Assembly (NCBI GenBank): GCA_947451385.1
Contig: CANFYZ010000017.1
Location: 1-51,673, forward strand
Direction: 5' to 3'
DNA from: Comamonadaceae bacterium
GTDB lineage: Bacteria > Pseudomonadota > Gammaproteobacteria > Burkholderiales > Burkholderiaceae_C
Length of the DNA: 51,673 nt
Shown: positions 7,007 to 15,444 of the stretch, one piece after another
Position numbering within the stretch: the stretch's first letter is position 1
How the letters are laid out: each line of letters begins with the position of its first letter
The notes under the pieces: model-generated
What the model was told of the DNA's origin: nothing
Seen by the model: the letters and a program-made list of their open reading frames with translations, nothing else
Database searches by the model: none
Position numbers and translations under genes: made by a program

Positions 7007-8635
7007 TTAGTGCGCTTGCGAATACACGGTTTCAGGCTGGAGCTGCAGGACTTCGATCAGATAGCGGTCTTGCGGTTTTTCAGAAGCGGTCTTGGGTATC
7101 TGGGCCAGCACCTGCACATGGCTGGGCACCAGATGGGGCCCTAACTTGCGACGGCACAACTGAAAAACGCTTTGCGGATCGAAAGGTGTTGCGCCGCCGC
7201 TTTTGGGGACAACTGCGGCCACTACATCCTTCTCGCCCGCAACACCATTGGCAGCGGGAATGCCATACACGTACACATCGTCCACGGCGGGGTCTTCGGC
7301 AATGGTTTTTTCGATCTGGGCCGGGTCAATGAAGTCGCCATTGCGGCGAATGCCGCCGCCCTTGCGAAACAAGAAGTACAGCCAGCCCTGGCTGTCCGCC
7401 CGCACTACATCGCCCATGTGCAACCAGCCACCAGCGCACTTCTTGGCGCTGGCTTCGGGGTTGCGGTGGTATTCCACCTTGAAGGGCGTACCGTCCTTGG
7501 GGCGAAACAGCAACTCACCGATGCGCTCACCGCGCGCGTTGGCCACTACATCGTGCCCGTCGTCATCCACAATCCGGTAGTCCAGACTCGGGATCGGTTT
7601 GCCGATGCTGCCAATCGGCCCCACACCCGGTGGGTTGCCGGTCAAACCGCCTTCGGCCGCACCATAAAACTCGTACAACTGGACACCAAAGCGGCTTGCA
7701 AAATCGCTCCAGATCGCTGCGGGCATGCCCGCAGAAATAATGGTGCGCACCGGGTTGTCGGCATCGTCTGGCTTGGGTGCTTCGGCATAAATGGCGGTAG
7801 TCATGCCGCCCAACAAGGTGAAGTTGGTGCAGCGGTATTTGCGGGTGATGTCCCACAGCCGCGACTTGGAGAACCTGCGTGAGAGCACGCAGGGCAGCGC
7901 ATGCACCAGGGCTGTCCCCAGCGTGATGACCTGCGCGTTGGCATGCGTCAGTGACAGGCCGGAATACAGGCGTTCATCGGGCTGTAGGCCAAACATGCGG
8001 GGCAATAACTTGGCGGTTTCCACATAGCGGCGATGTGTCAACACGATGCCCTTGGGGTCGCCCGTGGTGCCCGAGGTATAGATCAGCTCCAGCGCATCGT
8101 CGGGTGCACAACCGGGCAAGGGGGTGGCACTGACTTTCGCATGGGCTGCGTCCTGAAAATCAAGCACAACCGGCCTGTCGAAAAGCGTCGGGCCTTCGGC
8201 AAGCTCGTCGGTGCGCAAACCCATGACCCAGCGCAAACCCGGCACCTTTTCGCGCACGTTCAGCACTTCCTGCAAGGCGTAGTCACCGGCCACTACGCCC
8301 CGGCAATCTGCGGCATCCAGCATATAGGTGAGCTTTTCGGCACGGGTGCGCGGGTCAATCGGTACCAGCACCGCCCCCAGCAAGGAACAGGCGAGCATCA
8401 GGTCCACCAGCTCTACATGATTGGCCAGCAAAGTGCCCAGCTTTTCGCCGGGTTGCAGGTTCAGCGATTGCAGGCCTGCTGCGAGGCGCTGGCCACGGTC
8501 CCACAGTTGTGCATAGGTGCGCGTCTCATCGGCACGTACGCCTGCGCCCTCGATGGTCAGCACCAGACAGTCTGGCTTTTCGGCGGCCATCTGCTCGATG
8601 ACACCAGCCAGGGTGAGCGGGTCGTAGCGCGCCAT
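7007..8635 (-). CDS. AMP-dependent acyl-CoA synthetase/ligase
   Basis: The 542-residue enzyme activates a carboxylic acid to its CoA thioester through an acyl-AMP. Visible motifs are the phosphate loop YTSGTTGDPKG (186-196), the YGAAEGG block, HMGDVV and the C-terminal hinge region FRKGGGIRRNGDF, with a late lysine in PKTASEKPQ. It resembles the benzoate/crotonobetaine-CoA ligase subgroup more than fatty-acid ligases. ATG 8635 starts one base after the thiolase stop codon, so the two genes form one operon. Together they suggest activation and thiolytic cleavage of a short or ring-derived acid. Confidence 0.92.
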   Translation of the reverse strand: MARYDPLTLAGVIEQMAAEKPDCLVLTIEGAGVRADETRTYAQLWDRGQRLAAGLQSLNLQPGEKLGTLLANHVELVDLMLACSLLGAVLVPIDPRTRAEKLTYMLDAADCRGVVAGDYALQEVLNVREKVPGLRWVMGLRTDELAEGPTLFDRPVVLDFQDAAHAKVSATPLPGCAPDDALELIYTSGTTGDPKGIVLTHRRYVETAKLLPRMFGLQPDERLYSGLSLTHANAQVITLGTALVHALPCVLSRRFSKSRLWDITRKYRCTNFTLLGGMTTAIYAEAPKPDDADNPVRTIISAGMPAAIWSDFASRFGVQLYEFYGAAEGGLTGNPPGVGPIGSIGKPIPSLDYRIVDDDGHDVVANARGERIGELLFRPKDGTPFKVEYHRNPEASAKKCAGGWLHMGDVVRADSQGWLYFLFRKGGGIRRNGDFIDPAQIEKTIAEDPAVDDVYVYGIPAANGVAGEKDVVAAVVPKSGGATPFDPQSVFQLCRRKLGPHLVPSHVQVLAQIPKTASEKPQDRYLIEVLQLQPETVYSQAH

Positions 8636-8636
8636 C

Positions 8637-9875
8637 TCAGTCTCGCTTTTGCAGCAGGGTGACCACGGTAGCCGCGGCATCGGTTCCAATCGCCCCGCCG
8701 CCGTTGTGCGCCAGTGCCAGGCGCGCACCCTGCACCTGCCGGGGGCCAGACTGTCCGCGCAATTGCTCGGTCAGCTCCACAATCTGCGCACAACCCGTAG
8801 CCCCTACCGGATGCCCTTTGCGCAACAGCCCACCCGACACGTTGACCGGGATGCGTCCCCCAAGATAAGTCGCCTTGGTTTCAATCAAGCCGGCGCCTTC
8901 GCCGGGGGCACACAAGCCCAGGTATTCGTAGGCCGCAATTTCCGACGGCGCCGATGCATCGTGCAACTCAACACACGACAAATCTTGCGGGCCGATGCCA
9001 GCCGACTCATACACCTGCTGCGCGGCCAGCGAGCCCACCGACTCCAGCGGGTTGGTGTAGTCCCAGCCACTGACCAGCGCGCTCGCCGCCACATGCACCT
9101 TGTGACGCAGCCCCATGGCCTGGGCCTTGCGCTCGCTGACGATGATCACGGCCGCTGCGCCATCACCAATCGGTGAGCACATGGGCAGGGTCAGCGGCTC
9201 GATGATGGGACGCGCTGCGAGCACCTGTTCGACCGTCAGCAATTCCTGAAATTGCGCCCGCGGGTTCATGCTGCCGTGGAAGGAGTTTTTGGCGGTCACC
9301 ATGGCAAAGTGCTCTTTGTTGCTACCGTACTTCTTCATGTGCTTTTTGGCCAGCATGGAGTAAATGTCCATAAAGATGGAACGGTTGACACCCACATTTG
9401 CCGCATCAAACGGCTCCCCCATTTCCAGGGCAATGCGCTTGACGACATTTACCGCGCCATCCGGGTCTTCAATATCCACCGCACTGCTAAAGGCGCCCAG
9501 GCTCTTGCTCTTGTCTTCGTGGTAGAGCTTCTCGCTGCCGCAGGCCAGCACCACGTCATAGAGACCGGCACTCACCATGGCGCAGGCTTGCTGAAAAGCG
9601 GTGGACGAAGAAGCGCAGGCGTTTTCCACGTTGACCACAGGTATTTTTCCAATGCCTAAAGCCCGCAGCACCACCTGACCACGAATCATCTCCTGCCCGG
9701 TGACTACGCCTGCTGCCGCGTTACCCATCCAGGCCGCTTGCAGCATAGACTTCTCCAACCCGGCATCGGCCAAAGCCAGTTGGATGGCTTCGCCCGCCAA
9801 TCCCTTGAGGGTTTTGTCCAGATGCTTGCCAAACTTCACCATGCCGACTCCGGCCACGTATGCGTTCATTCTCAT
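8637..9875 (-). CDS. Thiolase family protein (SCP-x/lipid-transfer type acetyl-CoA acetyltransferase)
   Basis: The 412-residue product has the active cysteine in NVENACASSS (C87), the late GHPVGATG and the LAHNGGG block. It lacks the usual second-cysteine CGGG motif, as in the SCP-x-like thiolases of side-chain and aromatic acid degradation. The start is ATG 9875, with AAGGAG seven bases upstream; a GTG at 9905 in frame is less likely. It leads the operon with the acyl-CoA synthetase. Copy 3 of the shared operator lies about 50 bases upstream. It would release acetyl- or propionyl-CoA in the last steps of the pathway. Confidence 0.9.
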   Translation of the reverse strand: MRMNAYVAGVGMVKFGKHLDKTLKGLAGEAIQLALADAGLEKSMLQAAWMGNAAAGVVTGQEMIRGQVVLRALGIGKIPVVNVENACASSSTAFQQACAMVSAGLYDVVLACGSEKLYHEDKSKSLGAFSSAVDIEDPDGAVNVVKRIALEMGEPFDAANVGVNRSIFMDIYSMLAKKHMKKYGSNKEHFAMVTAKNSFHGSMNPRAQFQELLTVEQVLAARPIIEPLTLPMCSPIGDGAAAVIIVSERKAQAMGLRHKVHVAASALVSGWDYTNPLESVGSLAAQQVYESAGIGPQDLSCVELHDASAPSEIAAYEYLGLCAPGEGAGLIETKATYLGGRIPVNVSGGLLRKGHPVGATGCAQIVELTEQLRGQSGPRQVQGARLALAHNGGGAIGTDAAATVVTLLQKRD

Positions 9876-9923
9876 GAAATCTCTCCTTGTTGCAGAGAGT
9901 TTCACGGGCTTGAGCCAATACCG

Positions 9924-9940
9924 CTATCGGTTTTCCGCAA
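9924..9940. promoter_or_regulatory. Shared operator motif, copy 3 (upstream of thiolase)
   Basis: CTATCGGTTTTCCGCAA differs from copies 1 and 2 at two positions. After it, TGGAATG at 9961-9967 lies in the same register as the second inverted-repeat arm of copy 2. The motif is centred about 57 bases upstream of the thiolase ATG. The rest of the 560-base stretch up to 10435 contains only one possible degraded gene fragment. Confidence 0.55.
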
Positions 9941-10135
9941 GAATTGTCAAGTCGAAAATATGGAATGTGCGCAGACATTCATTTCCGTATATGGGAGACT
10001 CTGCAAAGAGAAAGTGGCATCCTCGCTCTCGATACAACCACTAAAGTGCGGGACGCGAAGTCCTGCGATCGCTTTACTGAAAACCGCATTGCGAGGTCTC
10101 AAACGCAATAGACAAACTTTGCATCCATATGTTTT

Positions 10136-10228
10136 TCATTGAACAACCGCAATGTCGGCTTTGGGCACGATGCGGGTCCACATGAACGACTTCTGGTTGG
10201 AGTTTGACTGGGGCGCCCTAAAGCTGAC
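10136..10228 (-). pseudogene. Possible degraded C-terminus of a Bug receptor gene
   Basis: In one minus-strand frame the sequence gives APQSNSNQKSFMWTRIVP, then KADIAVVQ and a stop at 10136-10138. Bug receptors commonly end with a helix of the type WxxIVxxAxI. A stop codon lies just upstream in frame, and nothing longer can be read. This is a weak call made from a short motif; the segment may be unrelated. Confidence 0.3.
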
Positions 10229-10435
10229 AGACGTATATGCCAGCCATTAGCCCAAGGGATTGGACCGGAACACCGTTTGGCACATTCACCATGGTCAGGA
10301 GTAGGCAGGTACTGCCGCGGCGGGGAATGTGCCTCCAAAATCGCTATAAATAAGGTTGTTCACGCTCTTCTTCATTCGCGGCTGGTGGATACTGAGTTCA
10401 AGGCTTCGGGGTAAAGTGAAATTGCCGAGTGGTGG

Positions 10436-11914
10436 TCATACCGCTGTCAATGCGGCTAGTTTTTGGCCCAAGACATCAAATGCATTGATCTGCTCTGCTT
10501 CGCGTCTGTCTTGGATGTAGACACCGCTCATGCCTTGTTTGATGTGGTTCTCGCATTCGTTGATCACGTCATTGGAAATGCCGAGTTGACTCATCAGTGT
10601 GGACGCGGTGCGGCGCAGGTCGTGGGCGGTCCACCGGCCACCTTCAAGCACCAGCGCGTCAACGGATTTGGTCCTGTTTTGCAGGCGCGCGCTTTCGCTG
10701 CTTTGTCGGTCGGCCAGTTGTTTACCAAATGATTTGATGCACACAGGCCCAGTGGCCCGGCTATCGGGGAAGACCCAGGCCACGGGTTTGCCGGTGACGC
10801 GATGCGCTTCGCGCAGGGTGGCCAACTCGGTGAACTGCTGCATTGCGAAGTCGCTCAGGTGGATAAGGTGATCGCGTTGGTTCTTTGTGGTGGGCAAGTA
10901 CCAGGTGCGGGCATGTAGATCAACGAACCCGAGCTGAACTGCACCAGACTTTTGCGCCGTGTTGTGTGCGTCTACTGTGGTCTGCAATGCCTGCTGCTGG
11001 GGCTTGGCATCGGCCCACACCGCCCCCATCAGCTCGCCGATGCGGCAGCCTGTGGCCAGTATCAACCACAGTCCAAGTTCGGTGCGCCTGCTGAGGTTGG
11101 CTGCTGGTAGTTGCTTGACCAGTGCGGCCAGCTCGTCGTTTGATAGCACCCGGTCGCGTTTGATGTCTTTGCCGCCGATCTTGCGTTTGCTGATCAACTC
11201 AATCGGGCTGTGCTCGATGATTTCACGCTCAGCGGCGAAACGAAACATTTGCTTGAGGTCGGCCAGGAGCATGTTGGCGGTGCGAAGCTTGCCTTCGGCC
11301 TTTACGGCATCCAGGATGGCGAGGATGTCGGCCTTGCGCACTTCCATGACGGCGATGTCGCCCAAGGTGGCAAACACCCGTCGCTCGAACTGCTCGCGCA
11401 CATACTGCCCTCCGTCTTTGCGTCCGATGCGCTTGCCATCGCCACCTATGTGGGGAGCCAGCTCGGTAGTGGCCCAGCGCTCGAACACTTGTTTGACGGT
11501 CAGCCGTCGCTGCCGGTCCAGTTCGGCCTGTTGTTCTGCCGCGGCCGCGGCGCGTTTGTCGTTGTCTGCCTGCTGACGCGCCTCTTCGCTGGCTTGCAAG
11601 CGTTCTGCCTCAAGCCTGGCAAAGTGTTGGCGCAGGTCGCGGGCACCGTCTTTGTACTGCTTGGACCAACCAGCCGCTATTTCGCGGGCCGCCGCCAGGG
11701 TGAGATAGCCGTCGCGGCCTTTGGCGTCGTAGGCACCCACGGCAATGGTGTCGCGCTGGCCACTGCTGGTGGTGTAACGGAAATAGAACGATCTCTCACC
11801 TCCCGGTGTGATCCTGCCCAAGAATCGGCCAGCACCGCGAGGGGCTGGGTCAGTGAACCACTGATCCGCACCGTTCGGTTTCGATGCCATTTCTTTGTCT
11901 GTGATGATGCCCAT
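10436..11914 (-). CDS. Tyrosine recombinase/integrase with arm-binding N-terminal domain
   Basis: The 492-residue product has the P4-type integrase layout. An N-terminal arm DNA-binding domain (DUF4102-like, about 1-95) comes first. A charged coiled-coil linker with EARQQADNDKRAAAAAEQQA follows, then a core-binding domain and the catalytic domain. Catalytic residues seen are the arginine in CRIGEL, HDLRR, the histidine in ENHIKQG and the tyrosine in GVYIQD. ATG 11914 is chosen over a longer frame because the 29 extra residues are encoded by a 31-bp DNA repeat that shifts frame. The gene points away from a tRNA-Arg 3' remnant 190 bases upstream, fitting tRNA-site integration. Confidence 0.93.
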   Translation of the reverse strand: MGIITDKEMASKPNGADQWFTDPAPRGAGRFLGRITPGGERSFYFRYTTSSGQRDTIAVGAYDAKGRDGYLTLAAAREIAAGWSKQYKDGARDLRQHFARLEAERLQASEEARQQADNDKRAAAAAEQQAELDRQRRLTVKQVFERWATTELAPHIGGDGKRIGRKDGGQYVREQFERRVFATLGDIAVMEVRKADILAILDAVKAEGKLRTANMLLADLKQMFRFAAEREIIEHSPIELISKRKIGGKDIKRDRVLSNDELAALVKQLPAANLSRRTELGLWLILATGCRIGELMGAVWADAKPQQQALQTTVDAHNTAQKSGAVQLGFVDLHARTWYLPTTKNQRDHLIHLSDFAMQQFTELATLREAHRVTGKPVAWVFPDSRATGPVCIKSFGKQLADRQSSESARLQNRTKSVDALVLEGGRWTAHDLRRTASTLMSQLGISNDVINECENHIKQGMSGVYIQDRREAEQINAFDVLGQKLAALTAV

Positions 11915-11927
11915 GACCTGCTTTCCC

Positions 11928-11989
11928 GTTGCCGTTCGGTTGCCGTTTCTCCCGGCTGGTTGCCGTTCAGTTGCCGTTTCTGGCTGGCA
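11928..11989. repeat. 31-bp tandem duplication upstream of the integrase
   Basis: Positions 11928-11958 and 11959-11989 are two copies of one 31-bp unit with a few differences. Each copy contains GTTGCCGTT twice, at 11928, 11939, 11959 and 11970. They lie just upstream of the integrase start and between it and the tRNA remnant. Integrase arm-type sites or excisionase sites are usually found here; the function is inferred. Confidence 0.7.
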
Positions 11990-12106
11990 GTCATTGTACA
12001 TCTTGGGTTGACTTTGGACACTAAACTCTTATAAGTGATTGATTTGTAATGAATAAATTAAATTCTCAGGATGTGGTTGTATCTTTTGAAACGAAGTTTG
12101 AATTGA

Positions 12107-12151
12107 CTACGAACCAAGGGGTAGTGGGTTCGATTCCTGCCAGCCGCACCA
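12107..12151 (+). other. 3' half of tRNA-Arg(ACG): element attachment site (attR-like)
   Basis: From the anticodon loop CTACGAA (anticodon ACG at 12109-12111) the sequence folds as the 3' half of tRNA-Arg. It has the 3' anticodon strand CCAAG, a five-base variable loop, a T stem-loop with TTCGATT, the acceptor strand CAGCCGC, A73 and an encoded CCA ending at 12151. The 5' half (acceptor GCGGCTG, D arm) is absent, since the bases before 12107 do not fit. This is the pattern left when an island integrates at the anticodon loop and duplicates the tRNA end. The intact tRNA should lie left of the window. Confidence 0.75.
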
Positions 12152-12159
12152 AATGAACA

Positions 12160-12190
12160 CCCCTCAAGCAGCAATGTTTGAGGGGTTTTT
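12160..12190 (+). terminator. Rho-independent terminator after the tRNA remnant
   Basis: CCCCTCAA (12160-12167) pairs perfectly with TTGAGGGG (12178-12185) around a 10-base loop, followed by five T residues. It was probably the native terminator of the tRNA-Arg transcript before integration. The stretch 11915-12247 otherwise holds only the tandem duplication and the tRNA remnant. Confidence 0.8.
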
Positions 12191-12247
12191 CATTGCTTGT
12201 TATCAAATTGCCGCAGATCCTGTGCGGCTTCAGCCAAAGGGGGCTGT

Positions 12248-12805
12248 ATGAGCAAAGCATTCACGCGAGAATCCGATGCCCAAGATGACGAAGACATCGT
12301 ATTGCCTTCATTGCCCGTCGGTGCCCGCAATTACATGACGCCAGCGGGATACGCTCAATTGCGCGAGGAACTGTTTCGTTTGATCGATGACGAACGCCCC
12401 AAAATCGTAGAGATCGTGCATTGGGCGGCCAGTAACGGAGATCGCTCTGAAAATGGGGATTACTTGTACGGTAAAAAAAGACTCCGAGAAATTGACCGCC
12501 GCGTGCGTTTTCTGACGCAAAGATTGGAGCTGGCAGAAATTGTGGAGCCTTCGGTTCACCATGGCCGTGACCACATCTTTTTTGGCGCCACGGTCACCTA
12601 TGTGGAAGACGACGGACCTGAGCGCACAGTGACGATCAAAGGCATAGACGAAACCGACAGCGCCCGGGGAGAGGTCAGTTGGGCCTCACCGATCGCCCGC
12701 ACCTTGCTCAAGGCGCGCACGGGCGATGTGCTCAAACTGGTGACGCCTTCTGGGGTGGTGGCTATCGAGGTGCTGGACGTTCAGTACCCCGCCCCTGCAC
12801 CTTGA
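12248..12805 (+). CDS. greB: Transcription elongation factor GreB
   Basis: The 185-residue product rescues backtracked RNA polymerase by stimulating transcript cleavage. The N-terminal coiled coil (about 30-100) carries the acidic tip within NGDRSENGDYLYGKKRLREI; the C-terminal FKBP-like domain follows. A 20-residue acidic N-terminal extension is present. ATG 12248 is used rather than an in-frame start 51 bases earlier. The stop codon touches the stop codon of the convergent spoT gene with no bases between them. Confidence 0.93.
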   Translation: MSKAFTRESDAQDDEDIVLPSLPVGARNYMTPAGYAQLREELFRLIDDERPKIVEIVHWAASNGDRSENGDYLYGKKRLREIDRRVRFLTQRLELAEIVEPSVHHGRDHIFFGATVTYVEDDGPERTVTIKGIDETDSARGEVSWASPIARTLLKARTGDVLKLVTPSGVVAIEVLDVQYPAPAP

Positions 12806-15091
12806 TCAGGCCGGACCGGTGATGCGATTCGCAGTGACGACGGAGGGCGTCCGCTTGAGTTGACGCAAAACGGCTTCCAAGTGCGTCAGATCGCTCACCG
12901 CAATCACAAAGCGTAATTCAGCGCCGTCTTGCGCCGCATCTTGTCCCATGTCCACGTGAATGATGTCGGATTCAGCGCTGGCCAAAGCCCCGGCCACTCG
13001 CGCCAAAACCCCTTTGCCATTGACGACCGTGACCGCAATCTCGGTTTCAAAATTGCGTGCAGGCTCATCAGACCAGGCCACGCCAATGAACCGTTCACTG
13101 TCTTTTTGCTGCAATTTGCGCCCGACTGCGCAAGCGCTGGTGTGCACCACCAAGCCTTCGCCACGTCCCAAGTAACCCAAGATGGCATCGCCCGGAATAG
13201 GGCGGCAGCAGGTGGCATAGACCACAGAAGCGTTTTCACTGCCATCCAGCGTGATGGCGCCTTGAGACACCGACTCGTGCGCGGTGAAACGCTCGCGCGT
13301 CATCAGCAGCGCATCGGGCCGTTCACCGCTCTCGGTCAGCAACCGCGTGATGCGTTTGGCAACGATGCTGGCAATGCGTTTGCCCAAGCCAATGTCGGTC
13401 AGCAAATCTGCGCGATTGCGGTTGCCCGTGAAGCGCAGTAACTTGTCCCACAGAGGCTGTCGCTTGACCAGTTCTTCAATGGGTTTGTCGATACCTTCGG
13501 CGCGAAGCGCCTGCTCGAGCAATTTTTGGCCCAGTTCCATCGACTCCACTTGCGCCATGGTCTTCAAATAATGCCGAATCTTGGAACGCGCGCGGCCGGT
13601 GCGCACAAACCCGAGCCAAGCCGGGTTGGGGGTGGAAATGGGCGCGGTGATGACCGCAATCACATCGCCATTTCTCAATTCGGTGCGCAGAGGCACTTGT
13701 TCATTGTTGATTTTTGCCGCCACCGCATGGTCGCCAATATTGCTGTGAATCGCGTAGGCAAAGTCAATGACCGTGGCACCCCGTGGCAGCGCCATGATTT
13801 TGCTTTTGGGCGTGAAGACATAGACGGCGTCAGGGAACAAGTCGACTTTGACATGGTCCCAAAATTCAGCGGCATCGCGGGTTTCTTTTTGGATGTCCAG
13901 CAGAGATTGCAGCCATTGGGTCCCCAAACGTTCTGCATTGATGCCGCCCAGCGCATGGGCTTTGTAAAGCCAATGCGCCGCCACCCCAGATTCTGCGACC
14001 ACATTCATGGGCTCTGTGCGGATCTGAAATTCGACGTTCACGCCCGAGGGGCCGACCAAAGTGGTGTGCAGCGATTGATAGCCGTTGACTTTACCAATTG
14101 CAATATGGTCTTTGAAGCGGCCAGGAACAGGCTTGTACAGCTGGTGCAGCACACCCAACGCGGTGTAACACTCGATGACGGTCGGCAAAATCACTCGGAA
14201 GCCGTAGATGTCGTTGACCTGTGCAAAACTCAAATTCTTGTCGGCCATCTTGCGGTAGATGGAATACAAGGTTTTTTCGCGACCGCTGATGCGGGTTTGC
14301 ATGCCTGCTTTGCTGAAGGTGAGTTCCAATTCGCTGTTGACTTTTTGGATCAAATCGCGGCGGCGATTGCGGGCGCGCCCGACGGCTTTGGACAACACCT
14401 CGTAGCGCCAAGGCATCAGGTGTTTGAAGGCCAGATCTTGCAGCTCACGGTAGGTTTGATTCAGTCCCAGCCGGTGCGCGATAGGCGCATAAATTTCCAG
14501 CGTTTCAGAAGCAATGCGGCCCCATTTTTCGCGCGGCATGTCGGACATGGTGCGCATATTGTGGGTGCGGTCGGCTAATTTGATCAAAATCACGCGCACA
14601 TCGCGGGCCATGGCCAACAGCATCTTGCGAAATGATTCAGCTTGGTTTTCTTCTCGGGTGTTGAACTCGAGTTTTTCCAACTTGGTCAACCCGTCCACCA
14701 ATTCGGCGACCGGTGAGCCAAAGCGTTCGATCAATTCAGCTTTGGAGACCCCGCAGTCTTCCATCGCATCGTGGAGCAGCGCTGCCATCAGGGCCTGGGC
14801 ATCGAGTTTCCATTCTGTGCACTGAGAAGCGACCGCGATCGGGTGGGTGATGTAGGGCTCCCCACTTTTCCGCAACTGACCTAAATGGGCTTCGTCCGCA
14901 AAGCGGTAGGCGCGTCGCACCAAATCGATATCGATGGCGCTCAGATAGTCGAGTTTGGCCGTCAGCGCTGCAAAACTGGCGGCCGTCGCATTGGCTTCGG
15001 CGGGACTCGACACCGGGGTGGTGACAGACAAAATTTTCCCTAAACCGCCCCTTTTTGGGGCGGGCGTGACGGGGGAAAAAACAGCATTCAT
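12806..15091 (-). CDS. spoT: Bifunctional (p)ppGpp synthetase/hydrolase
   Basis: The 761-residue Rel/Spo protein sets alarmone levels. The order is the HD hydrolase domain with HDAMED (107-112), the synthetase domain with RFKD and NGYQSLHT, then TGS, helical and conserved-cysteine regions (ATCCRPIPGD), and a C-terminal ACT domain. An intact HD motif and the RFKD form of the synthetase loop indicate the bifunctional SpoT type rather than RelA. ATG 15091 is chosen; an in-frame start 54 bases upstream lacks support. It may be cotranscribed with rpoZ-gmk-yicC but is separated from rpoZ by a strong terminator. Confidence 0.95.
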   Translation of the reverse strand: MNAVFSPVTPAPKRGGLGKILSVTTPVSSPAEANATAASFAALTAKLDYLSAIDIDLVRRAYRFADEAHLGQLRKSGEPYITHPIAVASQCTEWKLDAQALMAALLHDAMEDCGVSKAELIERFGSPVAELVDGLTKLEKLEFNTREENQAESFRKMLLAMARDVRVILIKLADRTHNMRTMSDMPREKWGRIASETLEIYAPIAHRLGLNQTYRELQDLAFKHLMPWRYEVLSKAVGRARNRRRDLIQKVNSELELTFSKAGMQTRISGREKTLYSIYRKMADKNLSFAQVNDIYGFRVILPTVIECYTALGVLHQLYKPVPGRFKDHIAIGKVNGYQSLHTTLVGPSGVNVEFQIRTEPMNVVAESGVAAHWLYKAHALGGINAERLGTQWLQSLLDIQKETRDAAEFWDHVKVDLFPDAVYVFTPKSKIMALPRGATVIDFAYAIHSNIGDHAVAAKINNEQVPLRTELRNGDVIAVITAPISTPNPAWLGFVRTGRARSKIRHYLKTMAQVESMELGQKLLEQALRAEGIDKPIEELVKRQPLWDKLLRFTGNRNRADLLTDIGLGKRIASIVAKRITRLLTESGERPDALLMTRERFTAHESVSQGAITLDGSENASVVYATCCRPIPGDAILGYLGRGEGLVVHTSACAVGRKLQQKDSERFIGVAWSDEPARNFETEIAVTVVNGKGVLARVAGALASAESDIIHVDMGQDAAQDGAELRFVIAVSDLTHLEAVLRQLKRTPSVVTANRITGPA

Positions 15092-15147
15092 GCCTTTAAT
15101 ATAACGCGCAGCCCCAGGCTTGACCGCACAAAAATACAAGCCCACAT

Positions 15148-15175
15148 AAAAAAAGCCCCTCGAAAGGGGCTTTTT
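15148..15175 (-). terminator. Bidirectional rho-independent terminator between rpoZ and spoT
   Basis: AAAAAGCCCCT (15150-15160) and AGGGGCTTTTT (15165-15175) form a perfect 11-bp stem with a CGAA tetraloop. Runs of A and T on the two sides make it usable in both directions. For the minus strand it ends transcription after rpoZ, leaving spoT to a separate promoter or readthrough. Confidence 0.85.
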
Positions 15176-15205
15176 ATCGCGTTAGTGAACGCTGGCGAGA
15201 ATTTC

Positions 15206-15406
15206 TCAGGGCACTTTTTTCAGCATCTCAATGCCGACTTTGCCTTCTGCAATTTCACGCAAAGCGGTGACCAAGGGTTTGTTTTTGCTCTCCACGCGGG
15301 GCGTGTGGCCTTGGCTCAGCATACGGGCGCGGTAAGTGGCGGCCAAAACAAGTTGGAAGCGATTGGGGATTTGCTCCAGGCAATCTTCTACAGTGATGCG
15401 GGCCAT
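15206..15406 (-). CDS. rpoZ: DNA-directed RNA polymerase omega subunit
   Basis: The 66-residue product begins [20 protein letters not shown], the conserved omega N-terminus, and contains the AATYRAR helix. Omega binds the beta-prime subunit, assists its folding, and in proteobacteria forms part of a ppGpp site. GGAG precedes ATG 15406. It follows gmk by 38 bases on the same strand, the usual gmk-rpoZ-spoT order of proteobacteria. Confidence 0.96.
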   Translation of the reverse strand: MARITVEDCLEQIPNRFQLVLAATYRARMLSQGHTPRVESKNKPLVTALREIAEGKVGIEMLKKVP

Positions 15407-15444
15407 GAAGTACTCCGGAAAAAGTCAGGTGAAAAGGACAGGGT

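Noticed and set aside
12061..12151. Complete tRNA-Arg gene
   Set aside because: The bases before 12107 contain no acceptor 5' strand or D arm, so only the 3' half is present.
12066..12260. 64-codon minus-strand frame containing RLAGIEPTTPWFV
   Set aside because: This peptide is the well-known false reading across tRNA 3' sequence; here it comes from the tRNA-Arg remnant.
12803..12808. greB and spoT stop codons touching as evidence of a rearrangement
   Set aside because: Both proteins are full length with normal C-termini; tight convergent ends are common in compact genomes.
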